48,764 nt of DNA from Oscillospiraceae bacterium (GTDB lineage Bacteria > Bacillota_A > Clostridia > Oscillospirales > Ruminococcaceae): positions 1 through 48,764 of the forward strand of contig SFDQ01000013.1 of the NCBI GenBank assembly GCA_004558145.1. Direction: 5' to 3'. The notes beneath the pieces were generated by a model, which had not been told where the DNA came from, ran no database searches, and saw nothing but the letters and a program-made list of their open reading frames with translations. The position numbers and the translations under genes were made by a program. Below are positions 7,449 through 15,678 of this stretch, piece after piece. Position 1 is the stretch's first letter. Each line of letters opens with the position of its first letter.

Positions 7449-8948
7449 ATGGAGCAGCCGGCACTGCTGGAGATGCGCGGCATCTGCAAAGAGTTCCCCG
7501 GCGTGAAGGCGCTGGACAACGTCAACCTCACCGTGCGGCCGGGCACCGTGCACGCCCTGATGGGTGAGAACGGCGCGGGCAAGTCCACCCTGATGAAGTG
7601 CCTGTTCGGCATCTACCACAAGGACGCGGGCACCATCACCCTGGACGGCAAGGAGGTCAACTTCCGCAGCTCCAAGGAGGCGCTGGAAAACGGCGTGGCC
7701 ATGGTGCATCAGGAGCTGAACCAGGCCCTGACCCGCAGCGTGCAGGACAACCTCTGGCTTGGCCGCTACCCCAAGGTGGCGGGCATCATGGTGAGCGAGA
7801 GCCTGATGGCCAAGCGCACCAAGGAAATTTTCGACACGCTGGAAGTGAACGTGAACCCCAAGGCCATCATGTCCACCCTGCCCGTGAGCCAGCGGCAGAT
7901 GGTGGAGATCGCCAAGGCGGTCTCTTACGATTCCAAGATCATCGTCTTCGACGAGCCCACCTCGTCCCTCACCGAGACCGAGGTGGAACACCTGTTCCGC
8001 ATCATCAACATGCTGCGGGACAAGGGCTGCGGCATCATCTACATAAGCCACAAGATGGAGGAGATCCTGCGCATCAGCGACGATGTGACCATCATGCGCG
8101 ACGGCACCTGGGTGGCCACCCGCCCGGCCAAAGAGCTGACGATGGACGAGATCATCCGCCTGATGGTGGGCCGCGAGCTCACCAACCGCTTCCCGCCCAA
8201 GGAGAACACCCCCGGCGAGGTCATCCTGGACGTGCAGCACATCGCGGGCAAATACACCCGCCTGAAGGACGCCACCTTCCAGCTGCGCAAGGGTGAAATT
8301 CTGGGCATCGCGGGCCTGGACGGTTCCGGCCGCACCGAGGTGCTGGAGAACCTCTTCGGCGCCATGACCCGCCAGGGCGGCAAGATCATCCTGCACGGCA
8401 AGGAGATCCGCAACCGCAACCCGGGCGAGAGCATCAAGAACGGCTTCGCCCTGCTCACCGAGGAGCGCCGTGCCACCGGCATCTTCGGCATCCGCGACAT
8501 CAAGGAGAACACCGTTATCTCCAGCCTGAAGGACTATCTGCTGGGCGGCATCTGCCTGAGTGACAAGAAGATGCGCCAGGACACCGACTGGTCCATCCAG
8601 GCCATGCACATCAAGACCCCCAGCCAGCGCACCCAGATCCGGTCGCTCTCCGGCGGCAACCAGCAGAAGGTCATCATCGGCCGCTGGCTGCTCACCAAGC
8701 CCGAGATCCTCCTGCTGGACGAGCCCACCCGCGGCATCGACGTGGGCGCGAAGTACGAAATTTACCAGCTCATCATCGACCTTGCCAAAGAGGGCAAGGG
8801 CGTCATCATGGTCTCCTCCGAGATGCCCGAGCTGCTGGGCGTGTGTGACCGCATCCTGGTCATGTCCGGCGGCCAGGTGGCCGGCGAGGTGGACGCGGCA
8901 AACACCAGCCAGGAGGAGATCCTCACGCTGGCGGCAAAGTATGTGTAA
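7449..8948 (+). CDS. mglA: Galactose/methyl-galactoside import ATP-binding protein
   Basis: A 499-residue double ABC ATPase, the usual length for sugar importers of the MglA/RbsA type. The first nucleotide-binding domain has Walker A GENGAGKST, a Q-loop, LPVSQRQMVE as its degenerate signature, and Walker B IIVFDEPTSSL. The second has GLDGSGRTE, LSGGNQQKV and LLLDEPTRGIDVGAK. The asymmetric composition, with a degenerate Walker A in the second half, is typical of the family. It energises the MglC permease at the inner face of the membrane. The ATG at 7449 follows GAGGAGG; the open frame extends 42 nt further upstream but without a ribosome site. Eighteen nucleotides separate it from mglC. Confidence 0.93.
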   Translation: MEQPALLEMRGICKEFPGVKALDNVNLTVRPGTVHALMGENGAGKSTLMKCLFGIYHKDAGTITLDGKEVNFRSSKEALENGVAMVHQELNQALTRSVQDNLWLGRYPKVAGIMVSESLMAKRTKEIFDTLEVNVNPKAIMSTLPVSQRQMVEIAKAVSYDSKIIVFDEPTSSLTETEVEHLFRIINMLRDKGCGIIYISHKMEEILRISDDVTIMRDGTWVATRPAKELTMDEIIRLMVGRELTNRFPPKENTPGEVILDVQHIAGKYTRLKDATFQLRKGEILGIAGLDGSGRTEVLENLFGAMTRQGGKIILHGKEIRNRNPGESIKNGFALLTEERRATGIFGIRDIKENTVISSLKDYLLGGICLSDKKMRQDTDWSIQAMHIKTPSQRTQIRSLSGGNQQKVIIGRWLLTKPEILLLDEPTRGIDVGAKYEIYQLIIDLAKEGKGVIMVSSEMPELLGVCDRILVMSGGQVAGEVDAANTSQEEILTLAAKYV

Positions 8949-8966
8949 ACGAGGAGGAATCGACTG

Positions 8967-10031
8967 ATGAACAACAATTCCACCGCCCTCGCCGAAAAGG
9001 TGAAGGGTCTGGACGCGAAAAAGATCGGCAACGCGCTGCTGAACAACGCCCTCATCATCATCATGCTGGCGGTGGCGGTGTATGTGGCGGTGACCGAGCC
9101 GTCCTTCCTGGCCCCCCGCTCTCTGGTCAACCTGCTGAGCCTGACCGCCGCCTACCTGCCGGTGGCCCTGGGCATCGCCGGCTGCATCGTGCTCACCGGC
9201 ACCGACCTGTCCGCCGGCCGCGCCGTGGGCATCACCGCCTGCGTGGCCGCCAGCCTCCTGCAGGCGGCGGACGCCCCCAACAAGATGTGGCCCGCCATCG
9301 GCACCCTGCCCGTGCCCCTGGTCATCCTCATCGTGGTGGCCATCGGCGCTGCCATCGGCGCCTTCAACGGCTTCTTCGTGGCCAAGTTCAAGCTGCATCC
9401 CTTCATCGTGACCCTGGCCACCCAGCTCATCCTCTACACCATGCTGCTGCTCTACGTCAAGATGGGCAACAACAACGGCATGGCCATCTCCGGCCTGGAC
9501 GAGGGCTACCGCAACTTCGTGGTGGGCAACCCGCCCCTTCTGAACTTTGCCGGCGGCACCATCCAGATCCCCAACTACGTCATCTACGCCATCCTGCTGA
9601 GCGTTCTGATGTGGTTCATCTGGAACAAGACCACCTTCGGCAAGAACATGTTCGCCCTGGGCGCCAACGAAGAGGCCGCCCGCGTTTCCGGCGTGAACGT
9701 GTTCATGACCACCATCATGGTGTTCGCCCTGGCGGGCGCGATGTACGGCTGGGCCGGCTTTGTTGAGTCCGCCCGCGTGGCCTCCAACACCGCCAACACC
9801 GGTGTGAACTACGAGCTGGACGCCATCGCCGCCTGCGTCATCGGCGGCGTGTCCTTCGTGGGCGGCATCGGCAAGGTCAGCGGCATCATCATCGGCGTCA
9901 TCATGCTGCGCCTCATCTTCGTGGCCCTGCCCCTGGTGGGCATGGACCAGAACCTCCAGTACGCCATCAAGGGCGGCATCATCCTGTTCGCCTGCGCGCT
10001 GGATATGCGCAAGTATCTGGTCAAGAAATAA
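8967..10031 (+). CDS. mglC: Galactose/methyl-galactoside ABC transporter permease
   Basis: A 354-residue permease of the RbsC/MglC family with about ten hydrophobic helices. Family motifs include the GCIVLTGTDLSAGRAVGI region (the TGGIDLSVG-type motif), NGFFVAKFKLHPFIVTLAT, the coupling-loop sequence FALGANEEAARVSGVNV that contacts MglA, and NYELDAIAACVIGGVSFVGG. Together with MglA and MglB it forms the galactose importer. It is the last gene of the operon; a clear intrinsic terminator lies 18 nt after the stop, and the signalling genes that follow have their own promoter. Confidence 0.93.
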   Translation: MNNNSTALAEKVKGLDAKKIGNALLNNALIIIMLAVAVYVAVTEPSFLAPRSLVNLLSLTAAYLPVALGIAGCIVLTGTDLSAGRAVGITACVAASLLQAADAPNKMWPAIGTLPVPLVILIVVAIGAAIGAFNGFFVAKFKLHPFIVTLATQLILYTMLLLYVKMGNNNGMAISGLDEGYRNFVVGNPPLLNFAGGTIQIPNYVIYAILLSVLMWFIWNKTTFGKNMFALGANEEAARVSGVNVFMTTIMVFALAGAMYGWAGFVESARVASNTANTGVNYELDAIAACVIGGVSFVGGIGKVSGIIIGVIMLRLIFVALPLVGMDQNLQYAIKGGIILFACALDMRKYLVKK

Positions 10032-10049
10032 GGCCTTTTCAAACGCCGC

Positions 10050-10076
10050 GGGCGCCCTGCAAAGGGCGCCCTTTTT
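10050..10076 (+). terminator. Intrinsic terminator of mglBAC
   Basis: GGGCGCCC (10050-10057) pairs with 10064-10071 across a 6-nt loop, followed by TTTTT. Confidence 0.85.
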
Positions 10077-10080
10077 GCGG

Positions 10081-10109
10081 TTTTCAAGGCACGGCGGGTA
10101 TGGTATACT
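10081..10109 (+). promoter_or_regulatory. Promoter of the regulator/kinase/binding-protein operon
   Basis: TTTTCA (10081-10086), 17-nt spacer, TATACT (10104-10109), 24 nt before the regulator start. TATACTG recurs as the -10 in many promoters of this window. Confidence 0.6.
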
Positions 10110-10132
10110 GAGAGCGAAAGGGAGGGCGCAGG

Positions 10133-11737
10133 ATGGAACAGTATCGGGTCCTTTTGGCAGACGACGAGGCGGAGATCCGCCAGGGCATCAGCCGCAAGAT
10201 CGACTGGGCGGCGCAGGGATTCGTTCTGGCGGGCGAGGCGGAAAACGGCGCCGAAGCGCTGGAACTGGCGGAGCAGATACGCCCGGACGTGGTGCTCACC
10301 GACATCAAGATGCCCTTCATGGACGGGCTGGAGCTCTGCCGCCGGCTGCGGCGGGAGCTGCCCGCGGCGAAGCTGGTGGTGTTTTCCGGCTTTGACGACT
10401 TTGAATACGCCCGTCAGGCGGTGAGCATGGGCGTTTCGGAATACATCATGAAGCCGGTGAACGCCCGGGAACTGGAGGAAGTGCTGGCGGGCCTGCGCAC
10501 CCAGCTGGAGGCCCAGCGCCAGCAGCGGCGGGACATGGAGGCTTTGCGCCGCCGCTACGAGGAGAGCCTGCCGGTGCTGCGGGAACTGTTCTTCGCCCGC
10601 CTGCTGGACGGGCGCATCCCCCCGGACCAGCTGAGCGAGCGGGCCGCCCGCTACGAACTGGAACTGCCCGCCGGCCCCTGGGCCGCGGCGATGGTGCAGA
10701 TGGACCTGCCCGCCGCGGGCGAGAGCGCCGAGCGGGACGAGCTGCTGCTTTTGTCGGTGCGCTCCTTTGTGGAGGAGCACTTCGAGCTGCCCGGCTGCTG
10801 GCTGCGCACCCTGCTCTACAACGACGCGGTGGCCCTGCTGGCGGGGCTTGAAAACGCGGACCAGCTCTATCCGCTGATGGCGGAGCTGGAGCGGCTGTGC
10901 GCGCTGGCCCCCAGCTGTTTGGGCCTGGGCCTCACGGTGGGCCTGGGCCAGCTGTGCGCCACGGCGGGGCAGGTGCGCCAGTCCATGGAAGGGGCCATCG
11001 CGGCCCTGGACTACCGCCTGCTGATGGGCGGGGGCCGGGTGCTCTACATCGGGGACCTGGAGCCGGACGCAAGCCTGCGCCTCTCGCTGGACGACGAGGA
11101 CCAGCGGGCCCTGGCCACGGCGGTGAAGCTGGGCACTGAAGAGCAGCTGGACGCCACCCTCCACGGCCTTCTGGACCGGGTGCGGGCCAGCCGCCTGCCG
11201 CCCGCCCAGTGCCAGCTGTATGTGCTGGAGATCGTCACCTGCCTTGTGCGCCTTGCCCGGTCGGGCGGCGTGGAGGTGGAGGACGTGTTCGGGCCGGACT
11301 TCGCGGGCGCGGTGCCCGCGGCCCAGTTTGCCAGTCTGGACCGGCTGGGGGAGTGGCTCACCGAGCGCTGCCGCCGCCTGCGGGAACTGCTGGGCCGCCG
11401 CCGCACCGACAGCGCCGGCCGCACGGTGGACGAGGCCAAGGCCTATATCGCCGCCCACTTTGCTGACAGCGACCTCGGGGTGGAGGCGGTGTGCGAGCAC
11501 CTGCACCTTTCGCCCACCTATTTTTCCACCCTGTTCAAGCGGGAGACCGGCCAGAGCTTCACCGCCTGCGTCACCGAGCAGCGGATGAACGAAGCCGCGC
11601 GCCTGCTGCGCGACACCGAGGAAAAGACCTACCTCATCGCCCAGCGCACCGGCTACGCCGACCCCAACTATTTCAGCTATGTGTTCAAGCGCCACTTCGG
11701 CGTGACCCCCTCCAAGTACCGGGCGGGCCAGACCTGA
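10133..11737 (+). CDS. YesN-type response regulator with AraC HTH domain
   Basis: A 534-residue regulator. The N-terminal receiver domain (about 1-120) has the acidic pair in LLADDEAE, the phospho-acceptor Asp in VVLTDIKMPFMDG and the conserved Lys in YIMKPV. The roughly 300-residue middle is a linker of the large YesN type. The C-terminal 100 residues are an AraC-family double helix-turn-helix (VCEHLHLSPTYFSTLFKRET and YADPNYFSYVFKRHFG). Phosphorylated by the neighbouring YesM-like kinase, it would bind paired direct repeats; the 21-bp-spaced repeats upstream of mglB are a fitting target. It heads an operon with the kinase and two sugar-binding proteins. Upstream of its own gene I see an ordinary promoter without those repeats. 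Confidence 0.9.
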   Translation: MEQYRVLLADDEAEIRQGISRKIDWAAQGFVLAGEAENGAEALELAEQIRPDVVLTDIKMPFMDGLELCRRLRRELPAAKLVVFSGFDDFEYARQAVSMGVSEYIMKPVNARELEEVLAGLRTQLEAQRQQRRDMEALRRRYEESLPVLRELFFARLLDGRIPPDQLSERAARYELELPAGPWAAAMVQMDLPAAGESAERDELLLLSVRSFVEEHFELPGCWLRTLLYNDAVALLAGLENADQLYPLMAELERLCALAPSCLGLGLTVGLGQLCATAGQVRQSMEGAIAALDYRLLMGGGRVLYIGDLEPDASLRLSLDDEDQRALATAVKLGTEEQLDATLHGLLDRVRASRLPPAQCQLYVLEIVTCLVRLARSGGVEVEDVFGPDFAGAVPAAQFASLDRLGEWLTERCRRLRELLGRRRTDSAGRTVDEAKAYIAAHFADSDLGVEAVCEHLHLSPTYFSTLFKRETGQSFTACVTEQRMNEAARLLRDTEEKTYLIAQRTGYADPNYFSYVFKRHFGVTPSKYRAGQT

Positions 11738-11771
11738 AGGCGGCAGTTTTCGGCAAGGGAGTGAGCATCGC

Positions 11772-12914
11772 GTGAAAAAACTCTTCGCCCGGGCGGCGGC
11801 GTCCCTTTCGGGTCGCTACCGCACCATGAGCATCCAGATGGTCATCTCCCTGTCCTTCACCGTGGCCGCGGTGGCGGGCATGGTGCTCATGGGGCTGAGC
11901 CTTGTCTGGCGCTACTCCGCGGGCACCGAGCAGCTGGTGCGGGAGAACACCGAGCGGGTGCTGGGCCAGGTGAACATGAACATGGACAGCTACCTGCGCC
12001 GGATGATGCGGGTGAGCGACACCATGTATTACCGCATCATCAAAAACGCCGACCTTGCCACCCAGAGCCTGGACGAGGGGATGGAGCTGCTGTACGAGGA
12101 GAACCGGGACGAGCTGGTCTCCATCGCCGTGTTCGACAGCAAGGGCGCGCTGGTGGCGGGCACCCCCCTCACCGCCCTGAAGGAAGGGGCGGACCCCGCC
12201 TCCTCCGACTGGTATCAGGCGGCGCTGGACAAGATGGAGAACCTGCACTTTTCCACCCCCCACATCCAGCACCTGTTCGCCGACCCGGACGACAGCTTCC
12301 GCTGGGTGGTGTCCCTGAGCCGGTATGTGCAGCTCACAAGAGAGGGCAGCACTTACAGCGGCGTGCTGCTGGTGGACATGGGCTTTTCCGGCATCGAGCA
12401 GGTCTGCCGTGACGTGGAGCTGGCCAACGGCGGCTACATCTACCTCACCGACGCGGCGGGGGAGCTCATCTACCACCCCCGCCAGCAGCTCATCTACGCC
12501 GGGCTGGACACCGAGAACAATCTGGCCGCCGCGTCCCTGGCCGACGGCACCCACACCGAGACCTTTGAGGGGGAAAGAAGGCTGGTCACCGTCAAGACGG
12601 TGGGCTACACCGGCTGGAAGCTGGTGGGCGTGGTGCCCCGCACCGGCGCGGGGGACGACGGCCACTACATCTTCCTGTTCGGCCTGTCCATGCTGCTGTT
12701 CTCGGCCTTTTTGATGGCTTTTCTGAACTTCCGCATCTCGGCGCGCATCTCCGACCCCATCCGCCGGCTGGAGCAGTCGGTGAAGGAGCTGGAGGCCGGG
12801 GCCCAGGAGGTGGCCATCCGGGAGGACGGCTGCTACGAAGTGCGGCGGCTGGCCCATTCCATCGCGTCCATGGTGTCCACCATGCGCCACCTGATGGACG
12901 ACATCATTTTGTAG
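11772..12914 (+). CDS. YesM-type sensor histidine kinase, N-terminal part before an in-frame TAG
   Basis: The reading frame starts at GTG (11772) behind AAGGGAG and codes for 380 residues: TM1 (about 21-46), an extracytoplasmic sensor region (about 47-295), TM2 (about 296-318) and a HAMP region. It then stops at TAG (12912-12914) after MDDIIL. The same frame continues at once with EKRKRRSELEVLQSQINPHF, i.e. the missing kinase domain. In YesM relatives this junction often carries Gln or Glu, so a single CAG-to-TAG change explains the break. Possible explanations are a real nonsense mutation (loss of sensing, or splitting into two chains), read-through of TAG, or a sequence error. No other gene I assign in the window ends in TAG. 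Confidence 0.75.
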   Translation: MKKLFARAAASLSGRYRTMSIQMVISLSFTVAAVAGMVLMGLSLVWRYSAGTEQLVRENTERVLGQVNMNMDSYLRRMMRVSDTMYYRIIKNADLATQSLDEGMELLYEENRDELVSIAVFDSKGALVAGTPLTALKEGADPASSDWYQAALDKMENLHFSTPHIQHLFADPDDSFRWVVSLSRYVQLTREGSTYSGVLLVDMGFSGIEQVCRDVELANGGYIYLTDAAGELIYHPRQQLIYAGLDTENNLAAASLADGTHTETFEGERRLVTVKTVGYTGWKLVGVVPRTGAGDDGHYIFLFGLSMLLFSAFLMAFLNFRISARISDPIRRLEQSVKELEAGAQEVAIREDGCYEVRRLAHSIASMVSTMRHLMDDIIL

Positions 12915-12944
12915 GAAAAGCGCAAGCGCCGCAGCGAGCTGGAA

Positions 12945-13589
12945 GTGCTGCAAAGCCAGATCAACCCCCATTTCCTTTATAACACCCTGGACTCGGTGAT
13001 CTGGATGACCGAGGCCGGCCGCTACGACGAGGCCATCCAGATGGTCACCTCGCTGGCGCGGCTGTTCCGCATCGCCCTGAGCCGCGGGCGCAGCTTCATC
13101 CCCCTGGCGGACGAACTGGAGCACGCCCGCCACTACATGACCATCCAGCAGATACGCTATCAGGACAAGTTCACCGCCGCCGTGAGCGCCGGGGAGGGCA
13201 CCGAGGGGCTTTACACCCTCAAGCTCATCGTGCAGCCCCTGCTGGAGAACGCCATCTACCACGGCATGGCCGGCTGCGAGGAGGACGGGCGCATCACCGT
13301 CACCGCAAAGCGGGACGGCGGCGATCTGGTCATCGACGTGAGCGACAACGGCGTGGGCATGCCCCCCGAGGTGGTGGAGCGCCTTCTGGACGAGAGCCAG
13401 CCCCAGACCCGGTCCAGCGGGTCGGGCATCGGGGTGCGCAACGTCCACCGGCGCATCCGGCTGACCTTCGGCGAAGGCTACGGCCTTGAGGTGTTCAGCG
13501 AGCCGGACGAGGGCACCACCGTGCGCATCCGGCTGCCCGCCCTCACCGCCGAGGAGGCCGCGCAGCTGCAACGGGAGGAAGAGCCATGA
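12945..13589 (+). CDS. YesM-type sensor histidine kinase, catalytic part after the in-frame TAG
   Basis: This is the continuation, in the same frame, of the upstream kinase fragment. It contains the His_kinase motif SQINPHFLYNTLDSV with the phosphorylatable His near its start, and a full ATP-binding domain: N box LLENAIYHGM, G1 box DVSDNGVGMP, G2 box GSGIGVRNV. All catalytic motifs are intact, which argues against an old pseudogene. If made separately it could begin at GTG 12945, but no ribosome site precedes that codon, so independent translation looks poor. Its stop overlaps the next ATG by 4 nt (ATGA), coupling it to the binding-protein gene. The functional state depends on whether the TAG is real. 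Confidence 0.75.
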   Translation: MLQSQINPHFLYNTLDSVIWMTEAGRYDEAIQMVTSLARLFRIALSRGRSFIPLADELEHARHYMTIQQIRYQDKFTAAVSAGEGTEGLYTLKLIVQPLLENAIYHGMAGCEEDGRITVTAKRDGGDLVIDVSDNGVGMPPEVVERLLDESQPQTRSSGSGIGVRNVHRRIRLTFGEGYGLEVFSEPDEGTTVRIRLPALTAEEAAQLQREEEP

Positions 13590-14506
13590 AAAAACAAAGG
13601 AGCAACGCGCTGTGGCAGCTGCTGGTGCTGGTGGCGCTGGCGGCGGCGGTGGCGCTGACGCTGGCCTGGCCCCAGCTGCCCTTTGCCCGGCGGGAGGGCG
13701 AGCCGGTGGAGGTGTCGGTCATCCTGCGGGGCACCGACGGCTCCGACTGGGCCAACGCCCGCCTCGGCATGGAGCAGGCGGCGGGCGAACTGCGGGCGGA
13801 GGTGCGCATCGTGACCCTCTCGGCGGAGAACGACGCCGCCGAGCAGGCCCGCCTGATGGGCTACGAGGCCCAGCGGGGGGCGGACGTGCTGGTGGTCATC
13901 CCGGCGGGCGAGCTGCCCGCCGAGCCCGGTGCGCCGGTCATCACGCTGGAATCCGCCGGCGGGGCGGCCTCCGTCTGCCCGGACAACGAGGCCCTGGGCC
14001 GGGCGCTGGCCGCCGCGGCCCTGGTGGACGCGCCGGCGGGGCCGGTGCTGCTGGTGAACAGCGCGCCCGGCTCGGCGGGAGTGAGCGCGCGCCTTGCCGC
14101 CGCAAAGACGGCGCTGGAAGAGGCGGGCGCTCAGGTCACCGAGACCGCCCCGGAAGGGGAGGGCGCGCTGGAAGCGGCGCTGGCCGGAACGGACGCGGCG
14201 GCGGTGCTGCTGTTCGAGCCGTCGGCCACCGAGGCGGCGGCTGCCGCCAAGGAAAAACTGGGCCTTGCCCCCGCCCTCTACGGCGTGGGTTCCACCGGGC
14301 CCATCGCCGCGGCGCTGGAGCGGGGCAGCCTTGCCGCCAGCGCGGTGTGGAGCGATTTTGCCGCAGGGTATCTGGCGGTGGAAGGGGCGGTGCGCACCGC
14401 CCGGGGCGAAGCCTGGCAGCCCCAGCCGCTGGCTTTTTCCATCCTGCGGGGGGAGGACATCTATGAACCGGACAATCAAAAGCTGCTGTTCCCGGTGGCT
14501 TCGTAA
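13586..14506 (+). CDS. Membrane-anchored sugar-binding-like sensor protein
   Basis: A 306-residue protein with an uncleaved N-terminal membrane segment (about residues 10-28; no lipobox) and a type I periplasmic-binding/LacI-like fold. VSVILRGTDGSDWANARLG begins the first lobe, and ADVLVVIPA and VITLESAG are the usual strands. It keeps the fold but lacks the calcium loop of MglB. It is very Ala/Glu-rich. Located between the sensor kinase (ATGA overlap) and a second binding protein, it resembles the binding-protein partners of three-component sugar-sensing systems such as XylFII-LytS-YesN, where such a protein presents ligand to the kinase. That role is inference; it could also be an orphan transporter subunit. 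It overlaps the next gene by 44 nt. Confidence 0.65.
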   Translation: MKKQRSNALWQLLVLVALAAAVALTLAWPQLPFARREGEPVEVSVILRGTDGSDWANARLGMEQAAGELRAEVRIVTLSAENDAAEQARLMGYEAQRGADVLVVIPAGELPAEPGAPVITLESAGGAASVCPDNEALGRALAAAALVDAPAGPVLLVNSAPGSAGVSARLAAAKTALEEAGAQVTETAPEGEGALEAALAGTDAAAVLLFEPSATEAAAAAKEKLGLAPALYGVGSTGPIAAALERGSLAASAVWSDFAAGYLAVEGAVRTARGEAWQPQPLAFSILRGEDIYEPDNQKLLFPVAS

Positions 14507-15518
14507 GGCGGCCGCGGCCCTTGCCTGCGCGGCGCTGGCGGCGCTGGCCGCCGGCTGCGGCACGGCGGAAACGGAGCCCCCGGTGCTGCGGGTGGGGGTG
14601 GCCCTCTACACCCAGGACGACACCTTCATCGCCACCATCGCCGCCGAGCTGGAGCGGATGGCCCGGGAGGAAGAGCAGGCCCGGGACCTGCGCATCAACC
14701 TGTCGGTGGTGGACGGGCGCTCGAACCAGACCACCCAGCTGGACCAGATCGACAGCCTCATCGGCCGCGGGTGCGACGCGCTGTGCGTCAACATCGTGGA
14801 CCGCACCGCCGCCGCCGTGCTCATCGACAAGGCCCAGAAGACGGGCGTGCCCCTCATCTTCTTCAACCGCCAGCCGGTGGCGGAGGACATGCTGCGCTGG
14901 GAGCACGCCTACTATGTGGGCGCAAAGGCGGAGGAGGGCGGCGTTCTGCAGGGGCGGCTGGTGCTGGAGGCATGGCAGACCGACCCGGACCTGGACCGCA
15001 ACGGCGACGGGGTGCTGCAGTATGTGATGCTGGAGGGCGAGCCCGGCCACCAGGACGCGATGCTGCGCACCGAGTACGCCGTCAAGACCCTCACCGACGC
15101 GGGGGTGGCGGTGGAAAAGCTGGCCAGCGACACCGCCAACTGGAAGCGGGGCCAGGCCATGGCCAAGGCCCAGCAGTGGCTGGAGGAAGGGATGGGGGAC
15201 TCCATCGAGGTGGTGTTCGCCAACAACGACGACATGGCCCTGGGGGCCATCGACGCCTTCAAACAGGCGGAGGAGGACCTGCCCCTGGTGGTGGGGGTGG
15301 ACGCCACCGCCCCCGCCCTGGAAGCCGTGGCGGCGGGGGAGCTTTACGGCACCGTGCGCAACGACGGCGCGGGCATCGCCCGGTCCATGCTGGACCTGGT
15401 GCTGGCGCTGGCCGAAGACCGGGACCCCGCCGAGGCGGTGGAACTGGAGGACGGCCATTATGTCTGGCTGCCCTACCGGGCCGTCACCGCCCGCAATCTG
15501 GAAGAGCAGACGCCCTGA
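14463..15518 (+). CDS. MglB-like sugar-binding lipoprotein, signalling paralogue
   Basis: A 351-residue lipoprotein: basic N-terminus, hydrophobic segment and lipobox LAAGC (Cys about residue 36), then an MglB-type fold. It keeps LIFFNRQPV, an EF-hand-like DLDRNGDGVLQY calcium loop, FANNDDMALGAIDAF and VGVDATAPA, so it probably binds galactose or a related hexose. It clearly parallels the transporter MglB at 6188 but differs in linker and N-terminus. The ATG follows GGGGAGG and lies 44 nt inside the preceding gene; the frame extends far upstream but only as overlap. Located last in the regulator-kinase-binding-protein operon rather than beside a permease, it is a good candidate for a sensory binding protein. 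No clear terminator follows, only a GC-rich hairpin without a T-run. Confidence 0.8.
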   Translation: MNRTIKSCCSRWLRKAAAALACAALAALAAGCGTAETEPPVLRVGVALYTQDDTFIATIAAELERMAREEEQARDLRINLSVVDGRSNQTTQLDQIDSLIGRGCDALCVNIVDRTAAAVLIDKAQKTGVPLIFFNRQPVAEDMLRWEHAYYVGAKAEEGGVLQGRLVLEAWQTDPDLDRNGDGVLQYVMLEGEPGHQDAMLRTEYAVKTLTDAGVAVEKLASDTANWKRGQAMAKAQQWLEEGMGDSIEVVFANNDDMALGAIDAFKQAEEDLPLVVGVDATAPALEAVAAGELYGTVRNDGAGIARSMLDLVLALAEDRDPAEAVELEDGHYVWLPYRAVTARNLEEQTP

Positions 15519-15588
15519 AAAACGGGGCGGCGCGCAGTGCGGCCCCGCCTTTGTGACCGAAATGTGAAAAAATTTCCCTAAAACGGCC

Positions 15589-15617
15589 TTCACAACCGGC
15601 GAAGGATGGGGTATACT
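15589..15617 (+). promoter_or_regulatory. Promoter of ktrB-ktrA
   Basis: TTCACA (15589-15594; 5 of 6 to consensus), 17-nt spacer, TATACT (15612-15617), about 60 nt before the ktrB start. Confidence 0.7.
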
Positions 15618-15678
15618 GTGGGGTATGACTTCAAGGACCGGACCCTTTCGCCCGGCGCAAATAAACGGAGGCGTTTCA

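Noticed and set aside
7329..9398. A 689-codon open frame antisense to mglA/mglC, and similar very long antisense frames at 15676-18258, 21869-24811, 33203-36892 and 41950-44022
   Set aside because: They mirror strongly coding genes on the other strand; His/Gly/Val-rich composition without domains is typical of antisense shadows at high GC.
15519..15560. GC-rich hairpin after the second binding-protein gene as terminator
   Set aside because: The stem is imperfect and only three T follow; termination there is possible but unsupported.
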